64,000 nt of DNA. Origin: Buxus sempervirens (Eukaryota > Streptophyta > Magnoliopsida > Buxales > Buxaceae). A program made the position numbers and the translations under genes. The stretch is from NCBI GenBank assembly GCA_947561395.2, contig OX387183.1:13815402-13879401 (forward strand), written 5' to 3'. The notes beneath the pieces were generated by a model that saw only the letters and a program-made list of their open reading frames with translations, did no database searches and had not been told where the DNA came from. Positions 22,370 to 33,102 of this stretch are shown here, piece after piece; position 1 is the stretch's first letter, and every line of letters starts with the position of its first letter.

Positions 22370-23914
22370 GTGGGAGAAGACATCCCTCAGGGTGCAGAAA
22401 ATGAGGCAGCCGACCTCATAAAAATAATAAAAAAGAGTGAATTCAATCTTGTGGATCAGCTGAACAAGGTCCCGGCCCAGATTTCAATACTGGGCCTTTT
22501 GCTGAATTCTGAAAAGCACAGGGATGCATTGTTAAGAGTGCTACAGAGTGCACACGTATCCCAGACCATTGATCCAGACCAGCTTGGTAAAATGGTTGGT
22601 CAAATCTTGTCACATAATGTGATAAGTTTCTCAGAGGGTGAGATCAGCCCAGGTGGGTGTTATCATGTGGACCCTTTGCACATCACTGTGCTTTGTAAGG
22701 GCTGCATGGTTGCACGGGTTTTAATTGACAACGGGTCAGCATTAAACGTTTGCCCGTTAATCACTTTTACCAAGCTGGGTCTGGACCAGTCAAGGATCAA
22801 ACGGAATGGGCGGATAGTGAGGGCTTTTGATAGCTCCAAGACCCACTCCCTAGGGGAGATTGAACTGCCGGTCACAATTGGGCCGAATATCTTTAACATC
22901 ACATTTGAGGTGATGGATATACCCGCAGCTTTCAATCTGCTCCTAGGAAGGCCGTGGATACATTCGGCTAGGGCAATACCATCCACGCTCCACCAAAGGG
23001 TGAAATATGTAAGAGGGCAAAGGGTGATAACAGTCCTAGCCGAAAACTTGGTGCCGCCCATCGTGTCACCTGATGTACCATTAATCAATGTGGACTTGAC
23101 TGTCGACAAGATTGCATTCCACTCATTTCAATTTGAGGCGGTCAATTACATACCTGGGGGGTGTGACAAAAAGAAAGAAAAGGGGACCACTGCAGAAAGA
23201 ATGGTCAAGAAAGTGATGGAGAAATACCACTTTCACCCAGGGAAAGGCCTGGGGATCAATCTGCAGGGTATGGTGGAGCCAATCACGGCTAAGAAACTGA
23301 TCCCCAAGGTAGGGTTGGGCTTCAAGCCCAGAGGCTGGAGAAGAATGAAGCACGAAGAAGGGGAGAGCAGAAGCAAAGGAAAACTCCCACATCTGAGGGT
23401 GAACTTCCCAAAACCCGCTTATATAATCCAAATTTCTCCTCCTATGGACCAATCAAAACCTCCCTACTACAATGTCAACCCATTTCAAAAGCCTTCTGTT
23501 TCGGCCCTACAACCCTATAACCCCTCTCCAATACTTGGAGCAGCAGATGGGCCTGGGCCACAGCCCGAGCAGCAGAGGGACTTTTCTGAAGATGTTGGTG
23601 CATTCTTCGCCATGACTGAAGGCGAAAAGACAGAGGCAGACATGGAACTGCCATTCATTGATTGGGCCGCAGTAAAGATTCCAGACAAGGTCATTTCTGG
23701 ATTGGACCCCGCAGCAGAAAAGGGCAGTACCCACCCGGTGATGATGGCATCGGATTCTGGGTTTGAAGAGCAGGCTTTCCCTATTTCCCCTGCTCCCCAA
23801 AATTTTGTACTGAACAATTGGGAGGAAACTCCCCTTACTTTTGAAGCAGCGTCTGTGTGGCAAACTGACGCGGCTTCCAAAAAAAACTCCAATAGTGGAA
23901 TGCCATTTCCCTGA
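22370..23914 (+). CDS. Element 2 protease and G-patch segment
   Basis: 514 codons open. KKSEFNLVDQLNKVPAQISI at about 21-40 begins the region shared with element 1. The aspartic protease active site is LIDNGSALNV near residue 119, with DNGS as in element 1; GRPWIHSARAIPSTLHQRVK is its conserved C-terminal flank. Near residues 285-325 a G-patch-like segment reads FHPGKGLGINLQGM and then VGLGFK. The tail is Pro-rich and ends PFIDWAAVKIP..., running past the A8 run to TGA at 23912-23914. The protease would process Gag-Pol in particles. The ATG is probably not native, since the frame should join gag upstream. Confidence 0.9.
   Translation: MGEDIPQGAENEAADLIKIIKKSEFNLVDQLNKVPAQISILGLLLNSEKHRDALLRVLQSAHVSQTIDPDQLGKMVGQILSHNVISFSEGEISPGGCYHVDPLHITVLCKGCMVARVLIDNGSALNVCPLITFTKLGLDQSRIKRNGRIVRAFDSSKTHSLGEIELPVTIGPNIFNITFEVMDIPAAFNLLLGRPWIHSARAIPSTLHQRVKYVRGQRVITVLAENLVPPIVSPDVPLINVDLTVDKIAFHSFQFEAVNYIPGGCDKKKEKGTTAERMVKKVMEKYHFHPGKGLGINLQGMVEPITAKKLIPKVGLGFKPRGWRRMKHEEGESRSKGKLPHLRVNFPKPAYIIQISPPMDQSKPPYYNVNPFQKPSVSALQPYNPSPILGAADGPGPQPEQQRDFSEDVGAFFAMTEGEKTEADMELPFIDWAAVKIPDKVISGLDPAAEKGSTHPVMMASDSGFEEQAFPISPAPQNFVLNNWEETPLTFEAASVWQTDAASKKNSNSGMPFP
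23879..23886 (+). other. A8 run at gag-pro/pol frame junction
   Basis: Eight A after GGCTTCC. Upstream the protease frame is read, downstream pol is in the +1 frame; a run of 7 or 10 would keep one frame. Element 1 has nine A here and needs a -1 change. Confidence 0.8.
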
Positions 23915-24726
23915 AGGTTCTAATGGGCCTTCGTCTTCAGGGGAATTATGTTTAGAAGGCCCACAAAAAACCCAAAAAGATTTTTATATTTTTTCTAGGA
24001 AATTTAATTTTTTCAAAAAGGTACAAACCACTTATGAACCATATAATCAGACCGAATTGGACCAGGTTGAATATGACTTCGACCTTGAGCTCGACTTTGA
24101 TCTCATGGGGGTCGAAGAAGAGACCGAGGTCGAAGAAGAAGACGTTCCAAAAGAAATTGAATACCAATTAGAACGTCATGAAAAGGGGGTCCAACCTAAT
24201 ATTGAGGAGACCATATCCATAAATCTTGGGACCGAAGAGGACCCAAAAATTGTGAAAATCGGGTCATGCTTGTCTGATGTGCAGAAAAATGAAATGTCAC
24301 AATTCTTGGCAGACTACAAAGATGTGTTTGCTTGGTCATATCGGGACATGCCGGGGTTGGACACTGACATGGTGGTGCACAAGTTGCCAATTTTGCCAGG
24401 GGTAAAGCCGATTAAGCAGAAGCTGAGAAGATTGAAACCTGAGTGGACGTTGAAGGTCAAGGACGAAGTGGTCAAACAATTCCAAGCCGGATTTTTGGCA
24501 GTCTCTACGTACCCTGAGTGGCTCGCAAACATAGTGCCGGTACCAAAGAAGGACGGGAAGGTCCGAATGTGCGTGGATTATAGAGACTTAAACAGGGCAA
24601 GCCCAAAGGACGATTTTCCGCTTCCACACTGTAAGCACCTCATTTTTGCGCTCCCCGAAAAACAAAAAATGCAAACCCTGGACAGAAAGTCAAACCCTAA
24701 GGGGTGAAAAGTTGACTTTTTGATCA

Positions 24727-25275
24727 AGTGAAATTTGGCCACCTCGCTTTATGCCATTGGATAGAGAATCTCGACACGGTTCCAACGCAACTGAGTTTGC
24801 AGGAATCGGAGTCCGGATGAAGGTTCTGCGGGCGGTCAAACTTAAGGAAAAGCCGAGAGTTGACTTTTCCTTGAATTCCGTGCCAAGTACCTTGCTTTAT
24901 ATCATTGGATAGAGAATCTCGACACGAGTCCAACGCAACTGAGTTTGCAGGAATCGGGGTCCGGATGAAGGTTCTGCGGGCGGTCAAACTTGAGCAGAGC
25001 CAAAAGTTGACTTTCTGCTAAAATCCGATCCAGAGGCCTACCCCTAGGTCATTGGATAGAGAATCTCGACACGGTTCCAACGCAACTGAGTTTGCAGGAA
25101 TCGGGGTCCGGATGAAGGTTCTGCGGGCGGTCAAACTTGAGCAGAGCCAAAAGTTGACTTTCTGCTAAAATCCGATCCGGAGGCCTACCCCTAGGTCATG
25201 GGATGGAGGGCTCCGATACGATTCTAATGAAACTAAGTTTGCCCAGATCGGAGTCCGGATGAAGGAAATATGAGC
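24727..25275 (+). repeat. 147-bp tandem repeat, four copies, in the solo LTR
   Basis: The anchor ATTGGATAGAGAATCTCGAC occurs at 24756, 24904 and 25051, with a degenerate fourth copy (ATGGGATGG) at 25198; steps are 148, 147 and 147. Each unit also has GCAACTGAGTTTGCAGGAAT. Confidence 0.92.
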
Positions 25276-25607
25276 TGACGAAATTCCCGGGCAACAAAAC
25301 CGGCAATCTGCGCACGTGGCAAAAAGCTGCACACATGGCGAGTTGCGCAGGAAAATATCTCGGGGATCAAATCCGTAAATATCCGAACATTCGAAATATC
25401 CCAGGGACTAAATCTGTAAAAATCCGAGAATATCGGATTTTACCAAAAATTGTCAGGGACTAAATCTGAATTTTAAAGATTTTTACGTCCGGCGAGCGGC
25501 GGCATTAAATGATTTTCATCATTATGCCGCTCGCGCGGACGTGGCGAGCGAGCATGCGCCCACCTTGAGCTGGGCGCCAAGGTGGGCGGCACCTTTTTTT
25601 TCTGGCT

Positions 25608-25614
25608 TATATAA
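25608..25614 (+). promoter_or_regulatory. TATA box of family B solo LTR
   Basis: TATATAA in GGCTTATATAAGCC, followed about 300 bases on by the splice donor. It lies after the repeat block, as expected at the U3/R border. Confidence 0.7.
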
Positions 25615-26694
25615 GCCGCGCGACTTCTCGCGCAGGGGGGTTGGAAGTTTTTGAAAAAAAAAGAGAAGTTCGGTTGGGAGGATTTTTTTGGTGCAGTGCC
25701 TAAGCTCCTTCCCCACCCGCACCTTACCCGTCTCAGTGGCTTCGGCCTCCCCAAGCTCTCCACCTTGATCCAACCCCCCTTATCCTTGCTTCTTCCTCGT
25801 CCCCGCACAACCAAACGAAGGAAGCTTGCTATTGCCGGTGCGGTGAAGTGGAGAGTTCCAGCGCTCGTACCACCTCGAGGAGGCTCCCCACTCAGCTCCA
25901 GAACTCAAAGAACCCCAGGTAAACATCCCTGTTATATTGGGTTGCACATATATGCATATGCAATGTTTTTTTGGTAAGCCGGTCTTAGTCAGTGGTATGG
26001 AACCACTACCATGAAGGCCTGCTATGTTTTTTTCTTTTTTTTTCACTTCCATCCGATAAATACTACCCAGCAAGGAAGAGGAAGATGCATGTGCTGTTCA
26101 TGTCGAAAAGGGAGCATGTTCCCCAAATGCCCGCCATCTAATGTACCCCTGTAAACCCCCCTCCTCCTTCCCTTCTTCGGATATTAGTGTGCATGCTTGA
26201 GGTCCGGTCGGTTGGAGGAAAGTGCATGTGATGTCTGCATACTGTTTTTTTTTGTTTTTTTTACATTGCTGGATTTGCTAACATGCTGCTTGTGCACCCT
26301 TGAGCATGCTCCCATCACACCCCCCCCTTTTTTTAAGCTGTTCATGCATCTGTACCTGTTTGTTTTTTTATCGGGTTTGGTTTCTTTTCCCTTCAAAGAG
26401 ATTGGGAGTTGTGGGATGAAGTATTTTAGTTAATTTGAACACAAGTGTGAGTGCATTCTGGGGAGTGGTCGAAGCCCGGGGGAGTGTCCTGGGCATATTA
26501 TTTGAATGCATGGTTGTATTGTGAGTTTTCCGAGTTCTCAAAACTCGAAATAAAATGTGTTTAGATTAAATCCAAAATTAGTTGGGAGGTGTTCTGGGCA
26601 CGTTGGGAGGCTAGTGGAATAGTTACAGACCTAAAAAAATCGGCCAGAGTTGGAGATCTCAAAAAAACAGAGAGTTGAAAATCACAGTGACCTG

Positions 26695-26974
26695 CCGCCC
26701 ACCTGGCGCCCACCTGGCGCTCACCTAGGAGGTGGGCGCCCCTTTCAGCCCACTTCCCGCCGAGCTGGCGCCCACCTGGCGCTCAGCTCGCGCCCACCTA
26801 AAAACAAGTGAAATTCTCGCGCCCATCTCGCGCTCATCTCCCGCCCATCTCGCGCTCACCTCCCGCCCAGCTCGCGCTCACCTGGTATCGGGTGAGCGCC
26901 AGGTCAAATTTTTGCCCGGTTCTGGCGCCCATCTGGCGCCCACCTGGCGCTCACCTCAGGAGGTGAGCGCCAGG
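26695..26974. repeat. GGCGCYCACCT palindromic cluster in family B solo LTR
   Basis: Dense short repeats of CTGGCGCCCACC, CTCGCGCTCACC and variants. Three palindromes stand out: 26716-26740, about 26874-26898, and 26943-26974, the last with perfect 14-base arms CCTGGCGCTCACCT / AGGTGAGCGCCAGG around 4 bases. The element 3 LTR of the same family has ATCCGG palindromes at a similar distance from its start. Confidence 0.88.
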
Positions 26975-29900
26975 TCCAAAACAGGCCGAATTGTTATTTT
27001 TTTTGAAAATTCCAAAAATACCCTTTACCATACCGCGGGGGGCTTCGCCCCCCGCACCCCCCACCCCTTTCCAACTCGTACCTTGGTACGGGGCCCCCGG
27101 GTACCTCCCCTTAGACCCAGCATAATGACCCAGTTTTTTTTCTGACATAGTGTTTATCTTGTGTCTTTTTGTGTGATTATTGCTAGATGTGAATGATATT
27201 TCTGAACCGGATAAACCAATAGGGTTTCTGGGTCACCCGGAAACCCGACATGGGACTTGGACTCCCGGTCCAACTTGACTTCCAGTGGGCCTTCCAACGG
27301 GGCCCACCAAGCCCAATAAACACCAAATCATGCCATTAAAATAACTTAAGTAAAATGAACAATTTGAACCGGCGCGGGCCAAACCCAATGCGGCCCACCC
27401 GAGCCTTGTTATGTGAAATTGATGCATGAATTGCGTGGTTTGGCCGAGACCAAGGGCAAGGGCCTACCGGGCCCTCCAAAGCCCACCAACCGAACCAAGG
27501 AAGGGTGCAAACCCTAACTTTCGGTAACTTGGGCTTACAAGCCCAGATTTGGACCGCAGGCCCCAAGCCCAATGTCCGAATCACTTTGGCAAAATTAAAA
27601 AAGATAAATTCAATAAAAAATACTTGGCCACCATGTGGGCCCACCTAAGGGGCCCACAAACCAGTCCGGCCCACTTGTGCATAAAAAACACTTAACCTTC
27701 AAATCTGAATCTAAAGTAAAATCAATGCACCAACCAAAGCCCAAAGGGCCTCCTAGGATAGGCCAAGGCCCACAAGGGCACACGGGCTTGACTAAGCCCA
27801 CCAAGGACACCGTGGGCCTTCCAACGGGGCCCACCCAACCAGACTCAGATCACCTAAGTAGTCAAGATAAAAGCAATTAAAGGGACCCACACCACTCAGG
27901 TGGTCCCGCCAGACTTAACCAAAATTGCATATCGGATTAGGAATCAGGTGAGACCTATGTAAGCTGACTCAAACCAGGGAACCCACGGGACCCGTCATCC
28001 GACGGGGTGGACCGGGGTGTCTACGGACTTCCCCGGACCACAACCAAGAACAGACTTAGAATCTCAAGCCGCAAACCAAAAAGCCCTAATAGGCAAGATT
28101 AGGCACCCAGGTGTCCGCCTGCACCCCATCAGGCGGTGGCGACTCCGAATCACCCCGTGCCGCGTTTCCCACGCGCGCACACACACATCGACATTCTGGT
28201 CGATAATACTGCGGTACATAGCCTGTTTTCCTTCATGGATGGTTTCTCAGGATATAATCAGATCAAGATGGCTAAGGAAGATTAAGAAAAAACAGCATTT
28301 ATCACACCTTGGGGCACATTCCACTATACAGTCATGCCGTTTGGGCTTAAAAACACTGGGGCAACATACCAGCGGGCCATGACTGCACTATTTCATGACA
28401 TGATCCATAAGGAGATGGAGGTCTATGTGGACGATATGATTGCCAAATCCTGCAAAGAGGAGGACCACTTGATCAACCTGAAGAAAGTGTTTGATCGGCT
28501 CAGGAAGTACAGTCTACGGCTTAACCCAGCTAAGTGCGTCTTTGGGGCTACATCAGGGAAATTATTGGGATTTATAGTGAGCCGAAGAGGAATTGAAATT
28601 AACCCGGCTAAAGCCAAGGCCATAATTGAAATGCCAGCACCCAGAACCGAGAAGGAGGTCAGGGGCTTTCTTGGAAGGATTCAATACATAAGCCGGTTCA
28701 TAGCACAGCTCACTGCTATCTGTGAACCAATTTTCAAACTTTTGAGGAAAGATAACCCTACGGTCTGGAATGAGGACTGCCAGCAGGCATTTGATACAAT
28801 AAAGAGGTATTTGCTGAACCCGCCGGTACTAGTGCCACCAACTCCAGGAAGACCACTGATCCTGTACTTGTCAGTGTTGGAAACGTCGATGGGATGTGTC
28901 TTGGGGCAACATGATGAGACTGGTAGAAAAGAAAGGGCAATTTACTATCTGAGTAAAAAATTCACGGAATATGAAGCCAAATACTCACCATTGGAAAAGA
29001 CTTGCTGTGCTCTAGTGTGGGCCACTCAGAGGCTAAGGCATTATTTCCTTAGTCACTCCACACTATTGATATCCCGGATGGACCCGCTGAAGTATTTATT
29101 TGAGAAACCGGCATTAACTGGCAGGACGGCAAAGTGGCAACTGCTACTGTCCGAGTTTGACCTCACATACATCACCCAGAAGGCGATCAAGGGTCAAGCC
29201 ATAGCTGATCACCTGGTTGCACATCCTCTGCCAGAATATCAACCCTTGAAGACCAACTTCCCAGATGAGGCAATTCTGTACACTGAAGAGGAGGACAGTG
29301 AGAGTTCTTGGCAGATGTTCTTCGATGGGGCCGTCAACATGAATGGGAACGGAATAGGGGCAGTCTTGGTTAAACCAGATGGTTCACACATCCCAATTGC
29401 AGTAAAGCTGAGATTCCAGTGCACCAATAACATAGCAGAATATGAGGCATGCATAAATGGATTGCAAGCAGCCATGGATCATGGAGTAGAGGAACTTGAC
29501 GTATACGGGGATTCGAGTCTTATCATCTTCCAAACAACTGGTGAGTGGAAAACAAAGGATCACAAATTGATCCCCTATCACCAGTATTTGGAAGAAATAA
29601 GCACAAATTTCACTCGAATTTCCTTCAACTATATGCCAAGGGCCAAGAATCAGTTTTCGGATGCTCTAGCAACCTTGGCTTCAATGGTCAGCATACCAGA
29701 AGGAGTAGACATCAGACCGCTGGAAATTGAGGTTAGAGATGAACCGGCTTATTGTCTCGTTCTAGAGGGAGCACCAGAGGAAGAAACACCATGGTTTCAA
29801 GATATCAAGAATTTCTTGAATAATCGGAGTCTACCAGAGAATGCCACTGCTACTGAGAAGAGGACAATACAGAGATTGGCTGGTCAATTTCTGCTAAGTG

Positions 29901-31973
29901 GTGGACATGTGTACAAGAGGTCACATAACGACATTCTGCTCAGATGTGTTGCCAAGGCTGAATCGGAAAGGCTGATTGAGACTGTACATGGAGGAGTCTG
30001 TGGGCCCCATATGAGTGGGCACATGCTGGCTAAGAAGATCCTGAGGCAGGGATACTACTGGACAACCATGGAGCACGATTGCTGTATACATGTCAGGAGG
30101 TGCCATCAATGCCAAATCTATGCAGATAACAAGCATGCACCCCCAGGTGAGCTGCACAACATGACATCACCCTGGCCCTTCTCTATGTGGGGCATAGATG
30201 TTATTGGCATGATCTCACCTAAGGCATCGAACGGGCACATATTCATCTTGGTGGCGATTGACTATTTCACTAAGTGGGTGGAAGCAGCCTCATATGCAAA
30301 CATCACTAGCAACCATGTTATTAAATTTTTGAAGCACAATATCATTTGTCGCTATGGACTGCCAGGTGCCATAGTATCAGACAATGCTTCAAATATTAAG
30401 AACAAGGACATGAAGAAAATGTGTGAGCAGTTTCAGATCACCCACCATAAGTCAGCTCCGTACAGGCCAAAGATGAATGGGGCAGTGGAAGCAGCAAACA
30501 AGAATATAAAGAAAATCATTCAGAAGATGGTAGTAAGTTACAAAGATTGGCATGAAATGCTACCACTTACTCTACATGCCTACAGAACCTCGATCCGGAC
30601 TTCAACTGGGGCAACCCCGTACTCCCTGGTCTATGGGATGGAAGCAGTCTTGCCCGTGGAAGTAGAGATCCCATCACTCCGAGTGCTCATGGAAGCAGAA
30701 CTAGAAGAAGCCGAATGGGTCCAGTTGAGACATGATCAACTCAACCTGATAGAAGAAAAGCGGTTGAAAGCGCTTTGCCATGGACAATTGTACCAGAAGA
30801 GAATGGCCCGGGCTTACAATAAGAAAGTAAGGCCCAGAACTTTCCAAGAAGGAAACTTAGTGCTAAAGAAAATTCTACCATTTTTGGAGGATCCTCGTGG
30901 TAAGTTCAAGCCCAATTGGGAAGGCCCATATGTCGTCAAGAAAGTCCTGTCAGGGGGTGCACTCATCTTAGCAGAAATGGATGGGTCAGATTTTCCTGAG
31001 CCCATTAACTCTGATGCGGTAAAAAGGTATTTTCCTTGAGTAAATATTTCTAGGAAATGATCCGAGGCCATTTTTCTTTATTTCCTTCAAAAATTTTAAT
31101 CCCTAGTCTAGCCAAGTTGAGCCGGTTCGTTTCTTTGATCAACCTAAACCGGATTTACAGTCAAATTGGGGCAAAATCAATTGGGGCAAAAGTGAGGAAA
31201 GAAAAAGAAAAAGAGAGGAAAAGCAATGAAAAATGGCAAATGAAAGCCAAGTGTGAAAAAAGATGCAAAAAATGCAATTTGGGGAAAAATGGGTAAATTT
31301 ATCATGACTGTAAATCCGGTTGACCTATCTCCACACTTGAAAAATTTTGGGCCTTCAATACCCTTTCTTTCATAAACTGAGCCTAGCCTTTATTTCGTCC
31401 TATTTTTAAGCCCTCGGTGATCTTAGCTTGTTCATTCAAATATCAGAGTAAGATGGGTGATGACGGAATTCAGAAGCCGGCCCTAGTGAAAACCGTAACT
31501 GGCGCTAGGGGCAATATTGGCAAAAAGGCAAAAAGAAAAAATAAGAAAAATGAAAGAAAATCAGAGGTTGAGTTGATCATGGGGATCTGAGCCTTAAGAA
31601 AAGTTGGCATGAGCAGAAAGGGGCAGTTTTGGCAGTTGGGGATGACTCTAAAGGTCCTAAGATGGACGGTTCTGATCCCTCAGTATTTTCTGGACTACCC
31701 TTTTCATTATTTAACCTGGTTCTAATTCCTTTAATTATAGGTGATTAAGTGCATGGACAAAATTTCAAAAATACAAAAAAATATAAAAAGGAAAAATTAT
31801 ACTTTGGCCAGTGATGAGAAATCAAATACTTTTCATAAAACCTTTGTTTTTACAGGCATCTGAGCATTCTGAGGCCAATAATATAAAAACTTTATTTTGA
31901 ATTAAATCCTTTGTATTTCCACTATTGGAGTTCAATTTTGTACAAAGGAATGAAAAATGTGCAGGAAATAAAG

Positions 31974-32852
31974 CTAATCTCCTAGCCGCTCCTCAAGCTC
32001 CCGAATCCGAGCTGCCTGAGCTGCAATGACTCCTGAAGCCCCCTCTGCAGCGGGATCACTCAGGAAGGAAATGACCTCATCTGAAAGGGCCTGCTGGATC
32101 CTCATACTCCTAAGGCTGGTCAAAGTATCCTGGTACTTCTGCCGGATCATACGGACCTCGAAGCAACGGGCCTGCCTCTGCTCCTCCGGCTTCTCTTCCA
32201 CGGCAATACGGCGGGAGATCTGCTCCTCAAGCTGCCTCTCCAGATAAGCGCCCTGTATCCTGAGCTCCTGGGCCTCCCGTACCCATATCTGCTGAAGCCG
32301 CTTATGAGAAGCCCGCTCAGACTCTAGAATGTCCTCATAAGTGGGAGCCAAGACTACTGGAGGATCTTCGGGTACCAGGGCCTGAGTCTGTACTTGTTCC
32401 TTGATCCAGAAGAGATAATCCTTCACATGGGCTTCTGAGAAGACTGGACCATGCATAAAGCGGACATAAGACCACTCCTTCATCAACCAGGCATTCAGCT
32501 TCATAGAAAGGGGCCCAAGACGATCCTCATATCCACATGGGATGATAATCCCCTGGGTCGCTCGGAACTGACGAAGGACCCGCAGAGGAAGATAAAGCAC
32601 TGCATGTCTCAGGCCAGCCAGAATCAGAAAGTTGCGGTCTCGGAAGCTAATCACTGTCTCCGCATTAGGCTGATAAGTACCAGGCCATCTCACCTGGTCA
32701 TCCTGAAGCGAGCCCAAGAAAGTGAACCAGCCCTGTTTGCCCCCTGGAATATCGGGGCACCCCCTGTTGCTCATCAAGAGAGGGACTTTCAGACTCGGGA
32801 AGAAGTGTCGATTGATCTCTTCAATCTGGCTCAAATGATCAAGTAGCCAAAG
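31974..32852 (-). CDS. Antisense ORF in element 2 3' region, probable 3' exon
   Basis: About 292 codons on the strand opposite to gag-pol, ending TAG at 31974. There is no ATG at its 5' end; the frame enters at TTTGCAG|CTTTGG, so I read it as the last exon after an acceptor at 32853. The N-terminal half has WFTFLGSLQDDQVRWPGTYQ and VLYLPLRVLRQFRATQGIII. The C-terminal half is charged and helical, likely coiled coil (ERASHKRLQQIW, LERQLEEQISRR, RIRELEERLGD). From memory the LPLRVLRQF..Q block resembles the DUF7745 / plant-mobile-domain-like proteins of plant transposons; this is a moderate match, not a proof. Tat elements are known to carry extra ORFs, some antisense, near the 3' end. Function is unknown. 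No upstream exon was found. Confidence 0.7.
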   Translation of the reverse strand, partial: LWLLDHLSQIEEINRHFFPSLKVPLLMSNRGCPDIPGGKQGWFTFLGSLQDDQVRWPGTYQPNAETVISFRDRNFLILAGLRHAVLYLPLRVLRQFRATQGIIIPCGYEDRLGPLSMKLNAWLMKEWSYVRFMHGPVFSEAHVKDYLFWIKEQVQTQALVPEDPPVVLAPTYEDILESERASHKRLQQIWVREAQELRIQGAYLERQLEEQISRRIAVEEKPEEQRQARCFEVRMIRQKYQDTLTSLRSMRIQQALSDEVISFLSDPAAEGASGVIAAQAARIRELEERLGD

Positions 32853-32885
32853 CTGCAAAGGAAGAGAGAGGTGTCAGCACATTGT

Positions 32886-33055
32886 ATAAAAAAAAAAAAC
32901 AGAAAAAATAGAAAAAAAAACAGGGAAAATAGAGAAAAAGAAGAAAAAAAAAAAGAAGAAAAAAAAAAAGAAAAAATGGAAAAAAAGAGAAAAGAAAAAA
33001 TAGAAAAAAGAAGAAAAAAAAATAAAAAAAGAAGAAAAGGAAAAAAAGAAAAAAG
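32886..33055 (+). repeat. 170-bp A/G tract in element 2 3' UTR
   Basis: Nearly all A with scattered G and a few C/T. On the minus strand it is a long T/C tract ending 30 bases before the acceptor of the antisense exon. Frames made of Phe or Lys here are not genes. Confidence 0.85.
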
Positions 33056-33102
33056 CAAACTTGTGCTATAATTCTGACTATTTTCTCAAAATCATATTTT
33101 TG

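Larger units (their letters stand above)
24630..28181 (+). mobile_element. Solo LTR (family B), 3552 bp, inserted in element 2 RT
   Basis: Starts TGTAAGCACCTCATTTTTGC and ends GCGCGCACA. The 5-bp duplication CACAC is at 24625-24629 and 28182-28186, and the pol frame closes exactly when LTR plus one copy is removed, so both ends are certain. It is the same family as the LTR at 1107-4686, in the opposite orientation. Contents in order: four 147-bp repeats, a short tandem repeat, TATA box, splice donor CCCAG|GTAAAC at 25918, GCGCCCACC palindromes (26695-26974), and a GGGCCCAC-rich part. No internal element sequence is left, as after LTR-LTR recombination. Confidence 0.97.
23841..31039 (+). pseudogene. 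pol: Element 2 pol: RT, RNase H, archaeal RNase H, integrase, split by a solo LTR
   Basis: The frame runs 23841-24629, is interrupted by 24630-28186 (solo LTR plus one CACAC), and resumes at 28187 in the same phase. First part: acidic DFDLELDFDL and RT fingers up to DDFPLPH. Second part: DGFSGYNQ, a TAA at 28283-28285 where element 1 has CAA, MPFGLKN, YVDD (about 31-34 of the 901 codons from 28334), RNase H (KKFTEYEAKYSPLEKTCCAL), linker, second RNase H from about residue 328 (FDGA, EYEA, GDSS, NQFSDAL), integrase HHCC (HGGVCGPH...CHQC) and catalytic D, D, E near 622, 683 and 719, then a basic C-terminus to YFP. The 3' 2.7 kb is undamaged. Confidence 0.95.
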
